DNA of 64,000 bases from contig NZ_CP096889.1 in assembly GCF_004124315.2 (NCBI RefSeq), forward strand, positions 3,951,001 through 4,015,000. The letters are read 5' to 3'. Each line of letters starts with the position of its first letter. The stretch's first letter is position 1. The DNA comes from Bacillus cabrialesii (GTDB taxonomy: Bacteria; Bacillota; Bacilli; Bacillales; Bacillaceae). Under the pieces are notes generated by a model. It saw nothing but the letters and a program-made list of their open reading frames with translations, did not search any database and was not told the origin of the DNA. Made by a program: the position numbers and the translations under genes. Of the stretch, positions 1 through 8,351 are shown in pieces.

Positions 1-3000
1 TCGGCATCATCAATAACCTGAATCGGATTTCCCGCTTCATTATAGCCATACTGTACCTTCCGGCCATTTGGCTGTGTCATGAGAAGTGTCTTTTTATCAG
101 CATCATAGCTATAGACATATGTTTCTTTTTTAGCGTTGATCGCTTTATCGAGACGGTGTCCGCTATACTGATATTCGGTAAAGACAGGCTTTGCTTCGGT
201 ACTGTTGGCTGAATACTGTTTGACAAGGCGCCCTTCGCCATCATAGTCATAGCTTGTGACAGTCCCATCTGTATCCGTAACCTTCTTCAGCAAATCATTC
301 TCATATGAGTAGGTGACTTTTTTATTCTTAGGTCCGGTGATGGAAGTCACATGGCCGTTTTCATCATAGGTAAATGTAAGCTTGCGGCCTGATGCATCTG
401 TAATGGCGGTCAGTTGATTTTTGTCATTGTAAGTATAGACAGTTGCATTGTTGTGGCCATCCACTACTTTTTGAAGTTTGCCGCCTTTTTTATTGAAATA
501 AGCATTAGTTTGATCTTTTGTTTTTAATATGAACTGATCAGCTGTTTCTGTTAATTCAAGATATACACCGGTCGGCGGCTGATACGTGCCATCGGCTTTT
601 TTAGTAAATCGATGTGTAGTAGCGTCTTCATCAATATACATTGCTCCGCCATCCGTTGAAATGACAGATGTTTCTGAATCAGCATACCAGCCTTGCCCAA
701 ATAAATGATCAGAGCTGTCAAGACTGTTGTAGGTTCTCGATAAGCCAAGTCCCGGACCGCGTCCGTCAATTGACAAATCTTCTTCATTCACAATGACATT
801 GCCTGTCGCACCATTTAACTGGCCGCTTGGGATATCAATGATAGACCAGTATTCTTCTGTTCCAAGGAATTCTGCGCCTTCATGGAACGTTGGGTTAAAG
901 GGAGCCGTCGGAATCGTTTCACCATTTGCATCATACGCGGAAAGAGTGAAGGAATAATTCTTCTTCCCTTTGTAATTCCCATTTGCATTGTTATAAACAG
1001 GAGATGGATCGAGGGCTAATTCCCCGCCTTTTCCATCTGTATGCAGCTTATAGCTTCCGGCTTTTATTTCCCCAGAAGTCGGCCAGATGTTTTTATTTTG
1101 GGTTGTCCAATGATCCGCGTCACCAACATCAAAAGACTGATATTCTTTACCGTTGTAAATGTTAACTTTATAGCCTTTCGCATTTTGAACCTTTTCCCAT
1201 ATTAAGTTCACATAGCCTGTTTGACTTGATTTTGTATTTGTATACAAGTAGCCAGTTAAATTTTTCGGCTTAGCGATATCAGGAAGTGTCGGGTTAGCAG
1301 CCGGTGATGCAATAGCTTCGCCGGCTTTGTTATATGCGATAATTTTATATGAGTAATTTTTTTTGGCTCCATCTCCACCGGCGTTTTTATAAGTCGGACC
1401 GGGATTGATTGGCAGCTCTGCTCCGTTTCCGTCCTTTAGATGAAGAGCGTATTTTCCCGCTTTGATTTCAGCACTTGTCGGCCAGATCTTTTTCCCCTTG
1501 GTGGACCAAGACGTCTGATTTCCGAGATCAAGTGTCTCAAAGCCTTTCCCATTGAACACCTGAATTTTATAGCCGGTTGCACCAGATACAGCTTTCCAAG
1601 AAAGATCGAAGTATCCTGTGGCATTCCCATTATTAAAGCCCTTTGTTGACGGTGCTTGTGCTTTTCCTACATTAGGAATAACGGGCTTTGCCGGTGCGGA
1701 CATCGCTCCTTCACCCTGGTCAAATATTGCACTGACGCCAATCCAATAGTTTTTGCTTGTGGCATAGCTTCCGCCAGAATTCTTATACACGGGAGATGGA
1801 TCTAGCGCTAATTCAGTTCCGCCTTTTCCATCAAGGTGAAGCTTGTATTTACCGGATGAAATTTCTGCACTTGTCGGCCAAATGTTTTTCCCTTTTGAGC
1901 TCCATGATGTCGTGTTGCCGACTGAGATCGCTTGATATTCTTTCCCATTATAAATCCATACCTTATAACCTTTTGCCCCATCGGCCTTTTTCCAGCTGAT
2001 ATTGAAAAAGCCAGTGCCGTTCCCGTTACTGTATGCTTTAACAGCAGGGGTGTTTCCCTTTGGTATGGTATACGTCACTTCAATATACGGTTTATTAGCG
2101 GAGTTCGCTGAAGAAATCAGTTTTTTCCAATAATCCTTACCGTTTCCATTTGTATGAAGCTTAAATCCATAGTTGGCCCCGCCGGAATTCCATGACTTTA
2201 CAGCAGCAGTCACATCGTAACTTGCCCACTGTCCTTTATGGACCTCAGCTTTGCCGATATTTTTCGATGCCGGTTTGGTGTTCCATGTCACTTTTCCATT
2301 ATCGTAATTGCTGTTAACTGTATCCAGCCAAAGACCGGTTGCCTTTGTTCCATAATAGGAATGGGCGACGTATGTTTTTAATGTTGCTTTGGTGACAGTC
2401 ATATTTTGAATCGGTTTTAGGTTGTTAAATTTCATGAACGCGTAGTTTGTGCCTGTTGTTTTGTCATAATAGCCCGTTTTCAGCACATACGCCTTTAAAT
2501 TAGCGTCCCATTTTTGCGTGGACGCCGAATAGTTCGTCGTCGGATAGGCACTCATGACAAACGTATCTGATGAAACAGATAATGATGTTGACGGGTCGAT
2601 AGATACTGGATATACACGTTCAGGATCCTTCAGCCAGTTCTCGTCTGCTGTAAGATGAAGCAAATACCCTTCTTCATTCTTTTCCAGCTTGTAGCCGACT
2701 TTGTCAGACCGTTCAACCTCACCGGAAAGCTCATCTAACTTAGAATCCGTCATAAAAGGTTTAGGCACAGAAAAAACAACTTTGCCTTTTTCATCAGAAA
2801 AATCAATGGATCCATCATCTTGTTCTTTAGCTTGCAAATCGGTTTTCAACTGAAATGTAAATGTGTTGTACCCATCATATTGATGAAGGACTAAATCTTC
2901 TTTTATGTTTTCATTGAATGTGAAAGTTTGAAGATCAATATTCGGAAAAACATCCGGATAAACAATCTCATTACTGTCAGTCTTATAATCTGCTGAGGTA

Positions 3001-3524
3001 TCTTTCGGAGTAAGTGAAGTTTTGTTTGGGCCTTTCGCTTCTACAAGTGAATATGTAACCTTATGCTCATTATGCTCAAAAGTCGCATAAAGCCCGTTCT
3101 TCATTTGCTTTTGGAAATCTGAATTCAAAATGGCATTCTCTGTCTCGACTTGTTTGCTTGTCGATTCTTTTAACTCAGGAGAAATGTCTTCCCAGTCAGC
3201 ATTTGGTGTTTCCTTTGTATGAATGGGATCAAGGTATACTTGCTGTTTATAAACACCGTCTCCTTCATAATAGAGCTTTGTATTTTCTGTTCTTTCTGAG
3301 GTGATCTCTCCCTCTTTGTTTATATCTTTTTGATTGAAAGGTACAGCTTGCTCTGTTTGTTCATTCTGAAGAGTTTCTTCAGGATCAGAAGCCGTAACAC
3401 CATTTCCCTCCTCTTCTTCTGTGGTTTTTGCTAGTACATCTACTGGCAATAATGAAATCATTAAAGCCAATACTAAAAATGCTGCTATGAACCTTTTAAA
3501 GTTCCGCCTCTTTCTTTTTTTCAT
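1..3524 (-). CDS. wapA: WapA, cell-wall-associated RHS/YD-repeat toxin, N-terminal part (runs off window)
   Basis: This secreted, wall-bound protein delivers a C-terminal tRNase-type toxin to neighbouring cells in contact-dependent inhibition (family knowledge). The open frame starts at ATG 3524, after a strong AAAGGAGAGAGG ribosome site, and stays in frame to base 1, giving 1174 whole codons. A basic N-terminus and hydrophobic stretch (about residues 1-31, ending DVLA) form a signal peptide. A DNRLRE-like wall-binding domain follows around residues 330-480. Then come three tandem fibronectin-like repeats whose shared WPTS(A/G)EI motif recurs at about 1081, 1480 and 1876, a period of 399 and 396 bases. 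RHS/YD repeats such as YTYNDKNQLTAITD begin in the left-most 500 bases. The toxin tip and its immunity gene lie outside the window, so the toxin variant cannot be named. Confidence 0.95.
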   Translation of the reverse strand, partial: MKKRKRRNFKRFIAAFLVLALMISLLPVDVLAKTTEEEEGNGVTASDPEETLQNEQTEQAVPFNQKDINKEGEITSERTENTKLYYEGDGVYKQQVYLDPIHTKETPNADWEDISPELKESTSKQVETENAILNSDFQKQMKNGLYATFEHNEHKVTYSLVEAKGPNKTSLTPKDTSADYKTDSNEIVYPDVFPNIDLQTFTFNENIKEDLVLHQYDGYNTFTFQLKTDLQAKEQDDGSIDFSDEKGKVVFSVPKPFMTDSKLDELSGEVERSDKVGYKLEKNEEGYLLHLTADENWLKDPERVYPVSIDPSTSLSVSSDTFVMSAYPTTNYSASTQKWDANLKAYVLKTGYYDKTTGTNYAFMKFNNLKPIQNMTVTKATLKTYVAHSYYGTKATGLWLDTVNSNYDNGKVTWNTKPASKNIGKAEVHKGQWASYDVTAAVKSWNSGGANYGFKLHTNGNGKDYWKKLISSANSANKPYIEVTYTIPKGNTPAVKAYSNGNGTGFFNISWKKADGAKGYKVWIYNGKEYQAISVGNTTSWSSKGKNIWPTSAEISSGKYKLHLDGKGGTELALDPSPVYKNSGGSYATSKNYWIGVSAIFDQGEGAMSAPAKPVIPNVGKAQAPSTKGFNNGNATGYFDLSWKAVSGATGYKIQVFNGKGFETLDLGNQTSWSTKGKKIWPTSAEIKAGKYALHLKDGNGAELPINPGPTYKNAGGDGAKKNYSYKIIAYNKAGEAIASPAANPTLPDIAKPKNLTGYLYTNTKSSQTGYVNLIWEKVQNAKGYKVNIYNGKEYQSFDVGDADHWTTQNKNIWPTSGEIKAGSYKLHTDGKGGELALDPSPVYNNANGNYKGKKNYSFTLSAYDANGETIPTAPFNPTFHEGAEFLGTEEYWSIIDIPSGQLNGATGNVIVNEEDLSIDGRGPGLGLSRTYNSLDSSDHLFGQGWYADSETSVISTDGGAMYIDEDATTHRFTKKADGTYQPPTGVYLELTETADQFILKTKDQTNAYFNKKGGKLQKVVDGHNNATVYTYNDKNQLTAITDASGRKLTFTYDENGHVTSITGPKNKKVTYSYENDLLKKVTDTDGTVTSYDYDGEGRLVKQYSANSTEAKPVFTEYQYSGHRLDKAINAKKETYVYSYDADKKTLLMTQPNGRKVQYGYNEAGNPIQVIDDA

Positions 3525-3655
3525 TTCCTCTCTCCTTTTTGTAATATAAGTAACATTCAACAAATAATCTTAATGATCATGAAATGTTATTGCAATATTT
3601 TTCTGGAAAGTTTATCTTATTTTAAGAATTAACCAGAGGAAATTGACCCAAAAAT

Positions 3656-3678
3656 AAAAAGGCCACTTAGGCCTTTTT
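3656..3678 (-). terminator. Terminator of yxxF
   Basis: A perfect 9-bp stem (AAAAAGGCC / GGCCTTTTT) with a 5-base loop lies just after the yxxF stop codon. On the minus strand it is followed by a U-rich run. It separates yxxF from the wapA promoter region at about 3525-3650. Confidence 0.8.
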
Positions 3679-3693
3679 ACACTCTTTCTATCA

Positions 3694-4629
3694 TTATTGA
3701 ATTTGTTCAATATCCTTACCCTCAGCAACCACATCCGCCTTCCCTCGCCTCCTGACAAGCGTCAAAGCCATGCCCGCAAAGATCATCACGATGCCTAGTG
3801 TTTGATAGAGATCTGGGCGGAAACCCGTGAAGACGGTATCGAGTACGATAGCGACAGCCGGGTCGAGGAAGACAATGATTGAGATAAATTTTGTTGATAA
3901 AAATCGCAAACTGTCAAAAAACAGCAAATAGACAATACCCGTATGGATGATACCGGTAGACACCACCATGATCCAATTTCCTTGAGACAGGTCAGCAAAA
4001 GCGCCGAAGTGAATAAATGGAATCAGGATGATCACCCCTAAACCGGTTTGCAGGAAGGTGGTCGTGTAAGGGCTGAGGTTTTGAATGCCTTTGCCCAATA
4101 AAGTGGTGAACGCATAAAACAGTGCGGCGAGAACGGCCCAAATGATCCCTGATCCCATCAGCTGTGTAATTGAAGTGCTGCCGTTAATCCCGGAAATCAG
4201 CGCAGTTCCCAGAAAACAGATGATAATGGAGCTGACGGAGATCACATTTAATTTCTCTCTGTAGATGATGCTCCCCAGAAGAAGAACAAGCACCGGTGCA
4301 AGGTGATAAACGGAGATGGCGATCGTGACAGATGTTTCTTCAAAAGATTTAAATAAAAATACCCAGTTGAATACAAGAAAGAAACCGCACGCTAATGTTT
4401 GCAGCACTTCTCTCTTGCTCCACTTTTCAGTTTTATACTGGCCGGATGCCAGCCAGCAAAAGCTTAAAAATAGTGTCGCGCAAAGGCAGCGGACAAATAC
4501 CAATTCAAATGACGGCAGATTGGTATGCTCTGAGAAAAAGCCGATGGAACCGAAAATCACCATGGAGATGACCATTTTCAGCACGGCTGTTGATTTTTGT
4601 TTTGTTACGATTGAGAGATCTTGCTGCAT
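3694..4629 (-). CDS. yxxF: YxxF, EamA/DMT-family transporter (probable metabolite exporter)
   Basis: This is a 311-residue integral membrane protein with about ten hydrophobic segments in two EamA halves, the RhtA/YdcZ-like architecture of amino-acid and metabolite exporters. The open frame extends to 4674, but Met at 4629 (MQQDLSIV) gives the length I recall for B. subtilis YxxF, so I chose it. The C-terminus is charged (RRRGKADV). It lies directly downstream of the short-chain dehydrogenase on the same strand, with a hairpin between them. RhtA homologues export threonine or homoserine. The neighbourhood here suggests that it exports the dioxygenase/dehydrogenase product, for example a hydroxy or keto amino acid. 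That substrate is inference; the family assignment is secure. Confidence 0.85.
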   Translation of the reverse strand: MQQDLSIVTKQKSTAVLKMVISMVIFGSIGFFSEHTNLPSFELVFVRCLCATLFLSFCWLASGQYKTEKWSKREVLQTLACGFFLVFNWVFLFKSFEETSVTIAISVYHLAPVLVLLLGSIIYREKLNVISVSSIIICFLGTALISGINGSTSITQLMGSGIIWAVLAALFYAFTTLLGKGIQNLSPYTTTFLQTGLGVIILIPFIHFGAFADLSQGNWIMVVSTGIIHTGIVYLLFFDSLRFLSTKFISIIVFLDPAVAIVLDTVFTGFRPDLYQTLGIVMIFAGMALTLVRRRGKADVVAEGKDIEQIQ

Positions 4630-4659
4630 CAAGCGTATTCTACCTCCAGTTATGTATAT

Positions 4660-4696
4660 GGAAAAGCACCCCAACTGCTAGGTGCTTTCCCTTTTT
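4660..4696. terminator. Hairpin between the dehydrogenase and yxxF
   Basis: GGAAAAGCACC and GGTGCTTTCC flank a ten-base loop. The run CTTTTTTA follows the stem on the plus strand, so it is a good terminator in that direction, although no plus-strand gene ends here. In the direction of the dehydrogenase-to-yxxF transcript the T-run is only inside the stem, so read-through or attenuation is possible. Confidence 0.5.
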
Positions 4697-5439
4697 TATA
4701 GTTTCTTGCCGGCCGTCCAGCCGCCGTCTATGACAAAGTTTGAGCCTGTAATAAAGTGCGCATCATCCGAAGCTAAATACTTCATACAGGAAACGATATC
4801 ATTCGGCTGCCCCCACGTATGGAGGGCATGGTTATCTTTGATCAGCTGAACCATTTCATCGTCTTGAAAATACTCTTCCGTTAATTCTGTTTGGATCACG
4901 CCCGGTGAAATGCTATTCACCCTGATTCCCTTAGATCCAAATTCCATAGCAAGCTGCTTCGTCAATCCGATGACCGCATGCTTGGAAGACACATAGGCAG
5001 CCCGCGCCGGCTCAGCCATCAGCCCGGACACAGAGGCGATATTGATCACACAGCCTTGTTTCTCCAGCTTAGACCACAGCCTTGCCGCGTCCCGGGAAAG
5101 AATAAAGGCGGCCGTGAGATTAATGTCTATGACCTTTTTGAATGATTCTGCCGATAACTCAAGAACAGGGGTGATTTCCCTTATTCCTGCTGCATTGATT
5201 AAGATGTCCGGAATCAATTGGCTTTGTTCAAGCTTTGGCATCAACGATTCCGCCTGCTGAACATCAGACAAGTCTGCTTCTGCCATGTGAAAGTCACTGT
5301 TTACTATAAATTCTGACATTTTATTCGTTTGAATATCTACTCCAACGACCCGAAATCCGTCCGCTAGAAATTGCTTTACCGCTGCAAAGCCGATTCCGCT
5401 ATTTGCCCCAGTGATTATTATATTCTTTTTTTTCACCAT
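4696..5439 (-). CDS. Short-chain dehydrogenase/reductase, candidate 4-hydroxyisoleucine-type dehydrogenase
   Basis: This 247-residue classical SDR should be an NAD(P)-dependent alcohol dehydrogenase of the cytosol. The cofactor motif TGANSGIG is at residues 10-17, NAAG at 82-85, and the catalytic triad is Ser136, Tyr149 and Lys153 (YVSSK). The C-terminal GSNFVIDGG is typical of the FabG-like group. The start is the ATG at 5439, behind an AAAGG-type site. It is divergent from the dioxygenase gene at 5607 and upstream of yxxF. In B. thuringiensis an SDR oxidises 4-hydroxyisoleucine made by an isoleucine dioxygenase (established for that species), and the same role is plausible here. I do not recall this gene at this position in strain 168. 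Other sugar or alcohol substrates cannot be excluded. Confidence 0.8.
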   Translation of the reverse strand: MVKKKNIIITGANSGIGFAAVKQFLADGFRVVGVDIQTNKMSEFIVNSDFHMAEADLSDVQQAESLMPKLEQSQLIPDILINAAGIREITPVLELSAESFKKVIDINLTAAFILSRDAARLWSKLEKQGCVINIASVSGLMAEPARAAYVSSKHAVIGLTKQLAMEFGSKGIRVNSISPGVIQTELTEEYFQDDEMVQLIKDNHALHTWGQPNDIVSCMKYLASDDAHFITGSNFVIDGGWTAGKKL

Positions 5440-5472
5440 TTTACATTCTGCCTTTTTTTATATTGTTAATTT

Positions 5473-5523
5473 TTAATAATCTGAATACTATAGTTTGACA
5501 ATATATTACAAATAATTTAGCAT
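5473..5523. promoter_or_regulatory. Overlapping divergent promoters of the dehydrogenase and dioxygenase genes
   Basis: On the plus strand TTGACA (5495-5500) and TAGCAT (5518-5523) are 17 bases apart and precede the dioxygenase. On the minus strand TTGTCA (5496-5501) and TATTAA (5473-5478) are also 17 bases apart and precede the dehydrogenase. The two -35 boxes overlap almost completely, so one regulator or polymerase would affect both genes. This is a sequence-only prediction. Confidence 0.5.
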
Positions 5524-5606
5524 TGCATTACATCCTCTATTTTCCACATTTTCTATCATACAGGAAATTACCAAAAAAATCATCTGCTTTTTAAGGAGAG
5601 ATTCAT

Positions 5607-6338
5607 ATGGTTCAAGTTTCAAACGTACAAAAAGAGTTAACATCCGATATTTCTAATTATGCTTCTTTTTTAAAGGAAAACGGCTATTCGTATATTCCAG
5701 CAGATTTCTACCAGCAAAAAACTACAGAAGCCGCAGTCCGCGAATTACAGCTTACATATGAGGATTTGAAAGCTGATCCTAAAGGAGGCGGCCGTTACAG
5801 AGCGCATTCCCGCTATATTCTGGCTCCTCACTCCGACACCCTTGAATTAGATCCGGATAACGGGTATTTCCAATCAAAAGAATATAATTACGATGACGGC
5901 GGTATTGTCAGAGAATTCGATAAAATATCAAATGAGTTTCTACAGCATCCTGTGACGCAGCAAATGATACATTCAAATGTAGAAATGGCTCGTCAAACCG
6001 ATTTTGTAGATTGGGAGAAAGAAGTGATCGTCGGGCTCCACCAAATTAGGTATCATGTGACACCTGACGCGCCTTCATACAGTTCTCCCATTTGGCTGCA
6101 CCGTGACGATGAACCGCTTGTATTCGTTCATCTGTTTAAACTGAGCGAGGACGCCATCGGCGGGGATAACTTGATTGCTCCGTCTGTGAAACAAATTGAT
6201 AAAGTGCTGCGGCTGACGGACCCGCTTGAAACCCTCGCTTTGGGGCAAAAGGTCTTTCATGCGGTAACACCGGTCGGCACTGCCAATATAGATGGCGCGC
6301 ATCGAGATATATTATTAGTTACATTTTCTAACAGATAA
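5607..6338 (+). CDS. Fe(II)/2-oxoglutarate dioxygenase of the L-isoleucine 4-hydroxylase (IDO) family
   Basis: The 243-residue protein belongs to the 2OG-Fe(II) amino-acid hydroxylase family typified by B. thuringiensis isoleucine dioxygenase. It has the facial triad His165-x-Asp167 (in IWLHRDDEP) and His218 (GQKVFHAVTP), with Arg233 (HRDILLVTF) placed to bind 2-oxoglutarate. The block YFQSKEYNYDDGG is also characteristic, from my memory of the B. thuringiensis enzyme. The expected reaction hydroxylates a free aliphatic amino acid, Ile to 4-hydroxyisoleucine or a related Leu/Met/Thr substrate, using O2 and 2-oxoglutarate. The start ATG follows AAGGAGAG. It is divergent from the SDR and convergent with yxiE across a shared terminator. 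I do not recall it at this locus in strain 168. The fold and metal ligands are secure; the exact substrate is not. Confidence 0.87.
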   Translation: MVQVSNVQKELTSDISNYASFLKENGYSYIPADFYQQKTTEAAVRELQLTYEDLKADPKGGGRYRAHSRYILAPHSDTLELDPDNGYFQSKEYNYDDGGIVREFDKISNEFLQHPVTQQMIHSNVEMARQTDFVDWEKEVIVGLHQIRYHVTPDAPSYSSPIWLHRDDEPLVFVHLFKLSEDAIGGDNLIAPSVKQIDKVLRLTDPLETLALGQKVFHAVTPVGTANIDGAHRDILLVTFSNR

Positions 6339-6364
6339 AAAAAGCGCCCAAGGGCGCTTTTTTT
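6338..6364. terminator. Bidirectional terminator, dioxygenase gene / yxiE
   Basis: A stem of AAAAGCGCCC and GGGCGCTTTT has a two-base loop and is flanked by A and T runs on both sides. It serves both convergent genes. Confidence 0.85.
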
Positions 6365-6371
6365 AACAAAT

Positions 6372-6818
6372 CTATCGAACAATCAAAACCGGGCAAGGCG
6401 ATAATTGAGACACTTTATGGCTGACGCTTCCAAGCATCATTTCTTTCAGGCCGCTGATGCCCCGGCTTCCGACTACGATCAGGCTGACGCCTTTCTCTTT
6501 AGCGTTATTTAATATCTCATGCGCCGGCTCGCCATTCGCGTAAATGATTTCAGCTTGAACACCGTTATCGGCTGCTTTTTCTTTTGCGTTCTCAAGGATT
6601 TTCAGGCCTTCTTTTTTAACCTCGTTCCTGATTTCATCAATAAAATGTTCAGGCACATAGACAATTCCCGTCAGAGAAGAAGTCGTGACGACAGCCTCTC
6701 TCCCCACATGAAGGATGCTTAGTTCCGCCTGCTGTTCTTTAGCCAAATGCACTGCGGCATCAAGCGCTTTTGCACTCATTTCTGATCCGTCAATCGCAAC
6801 TAACATTTTGTTAAACAT
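6372..6818 (-). CDS. yxiE: YxiE, universal stress protein (UspA family)
   Basis: This 148-residue soluble single-domain UspA protein begins with the family signature KMLVAIDGSEMS. It ends with the ATP-binding loop GSRGISG, nine residues, then GS, followed by CPVLIV, so it probably binds ATP. The ATG at 6818 follows AAAGGCGGG. UspA proteins accumulate under stress or starvation, but the molecular role of this paralogue is not known. It sits downstream of bglH on the same strand with about 100 bases between and could receive read-through. Confidence 0.93.
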   Translation of the reverse strand: MFNKMLVAIDGSEMSAKALDAAVHLAKEQQAELSILHVGREAVVTTSSLTGIVYVPEHFIDEIRNEVKKEGLKILENAKEKAADNGVQAEIIYANGEPAHEILNNAKEKGVSLIVVGSRGISGLKEMMLGSVSHKVSQLSPCPVLIVR

Positions 6819-6920
6819 GCTCTTCCCGCCTTTCGGACTGTGGGTGGTTCATCTTTCTCTTTTATTGTCCGCCTGTTTCCGGTTATTGTCAATCGAAGCG
6901 CATCAGTTTTCAAAAAGTTG

Positions 6921-8330
6921 TCAGAGACTCTCCCCGTTTGTAGCGATGGCCTGCTGATACCAGCTGAAGCTTTTTTTCTTGGTGCGGTTTAATGTTCCGT
7001 TTCCTTCATTGTCCCGGTCCACATAAATGTAGCCGTAGCGCTTTTTCATTTCCGCAGTGGATGCGCTGACAAGGTCAATTGGCCCCCAAGATGTGTAGCC
7101 GATTAACTCCACGCCGTCCGCAATGGCTTCCCGCGCTTCAATTAGATGATCACGGAGATAGTTGATTCTGTAATCGTCCTGAATGGTGCCGTCTTCCTCA
7201 ACTTTGTCTACAGCGCCAAGGCCGTTTTCAACGATGAAAAGAGGCTTCTGATAGCGGTCATATAAGGTGTTGAGCGTGATGCGCAAGCCTTTCGGATCAA
7301 TCTGCCAGCCCCATTCTGATGATTTCAGATAAGGATTTTTGACTCCGCCCAAAAGGTTTCCTCCTGATTTCGCAAGATCTTTTGGATCGGTGCTTGCCGC
7401 CATCGACATGTAGTAGCTGAATCCGATGTAATCCACCGTATGTTCTTTCAAGAGCTCTTCATCGCCTTCAGCCATTTCAATTTCAATATTGTTTTCCGCC
7501 AGATAGCGTTTCATATATCCCGGGTACGCGCCTCGCGCCTGAACATCTGAGAAGAAAAGTGTTTTGCGCTCATTCTCCATTGCCGCGAAAACATCCTCCG
7601 GCTTAGATGTCATCGGATAGGTTGTCGTTGCCGCTATCATACAGCCGATTTTCGAATCAGGGATGATCTCGTGACCCGCTTTGACAGCAAGAGCACTGGC
7701 CACAAATTGGTGGTGTGCCGCCTGATACATCGCGTTTCGTTTGTTTTCTCCTTCTTCAAAAACAAGGCCCCCGCCGGTAAACGGCGCATGGAGCACCACG
7801 TTAATTTCGTTGAAGGTCATCCAGTACTTCACTTTGTGTTGATAGCGTTGGAATACAGTTTTGGCATAGCGTTCATAAAACTCGATGACTTTGCGGTTCT
7901 TCCAGCCGCCATAATTCTTTACTAAACCGATCGGCATTTCATAATGAGAAATGGTTACGACAGGCTCAATATGATGCTTTAACAGTTCATCAAACAGCTT
8001 GTCATAAAATGTGAGGCCCTCTTCATTCGGCTCCTTTTCATCGCCATTCGGAAAAATTCTCGTCCACGCAATCGATGTGCGGAATGCCTTGAACCCCATT
8101 TCTGCAAACAAGGCGATATCCTCTTTATAGCGATGATAAAAATCAATTCCGGTGTGATACAGATTCAAGGAAGTCATCGATTCATCAAATGGGGACATGA
8201 TGCCGTTCGGCGATACGTCAGCTGTCGAGAGCCCCTTGCCGCCCTCGTTATAAGCACCTTCAACCTGGTTGGCAGCAACCGCGCCGCCCCATAAAAATCC
8301 TTCTGGAAATCGTTTTGCATTTGAACTCAT
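6921..8330 (-). CDS. bglH: BglH, 6-phospho-beta-glucosidase (GH1)
   Basis: This cytosolic enzyme hydrolyses phosphorylated aryl-beta-glucosides and cellobiose-like sugars delivered by BglP. The GH1 acid/base glutamate is in the motif TFNEINVV and the nucleophile glutamate in FIVENGLG. The N-terminal FLWGGAVAANQVEG is the GH1 N-terminal signature. Starting at Met 8330 (MSSNAKRF), behind GGGGTGAT, gives 469 residues, the usual family length; an upstream Met at 8339 lacks its own site. It is 21 bases downstream of bglP in one operon under LicT antitermination and CcpA. Confidence 0.96.
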   Translation of the reverse strand: MSSNAKRFPEGFLWGGAVAANQVEGAYNEGGKGLSTADVSPNGIMSPFDESMTSLNLYHTGIDFYHRYKEDIALFAEMGFKAFRTSIAWTRIFPNGDEKEPNEEGLTFYDKLFDELLKHHIEPVVTISHYEMPIGLVKNYGGWKNRKVIEFYERYAKTVFQRYQHKVKYWMTFNEINVVLHAPFTGGGLVFEEGENKRNAMYQAAHHQFVASALAVKAGHEIIPDSKIGCMIAATTTYPMTSKPEDVFAAMENERKTLFFSDVQARGAYPGYMKRYLAENNIEIEMAEGDEELLKEHTVDYIGFSYYMSMAASTDPKDLAKSGGNLLGGVKNPYLKSSEWGWQIDPKGLRITLNTLYDRYQKPLFIVENGLGAVDKVEEDGTIQDDYRINYLRDHLIEAREAIADGVELIGYTSWGPIDLVSASTAEMKKRYGYIYVDRDNEGNGTLNRTKKKSFSWYQQAIATNGESL

Positions 8331-8351
8331 ATTGATCACCCCATCATTTTT

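Noticed and set aside
1081..2050. Regular 396- to 399-base repeats taken as a DNA tandem array
   Set aside because: They are diverged coding repeats of the WapA fibronectin-like domains and not a satellite or CRISPR.
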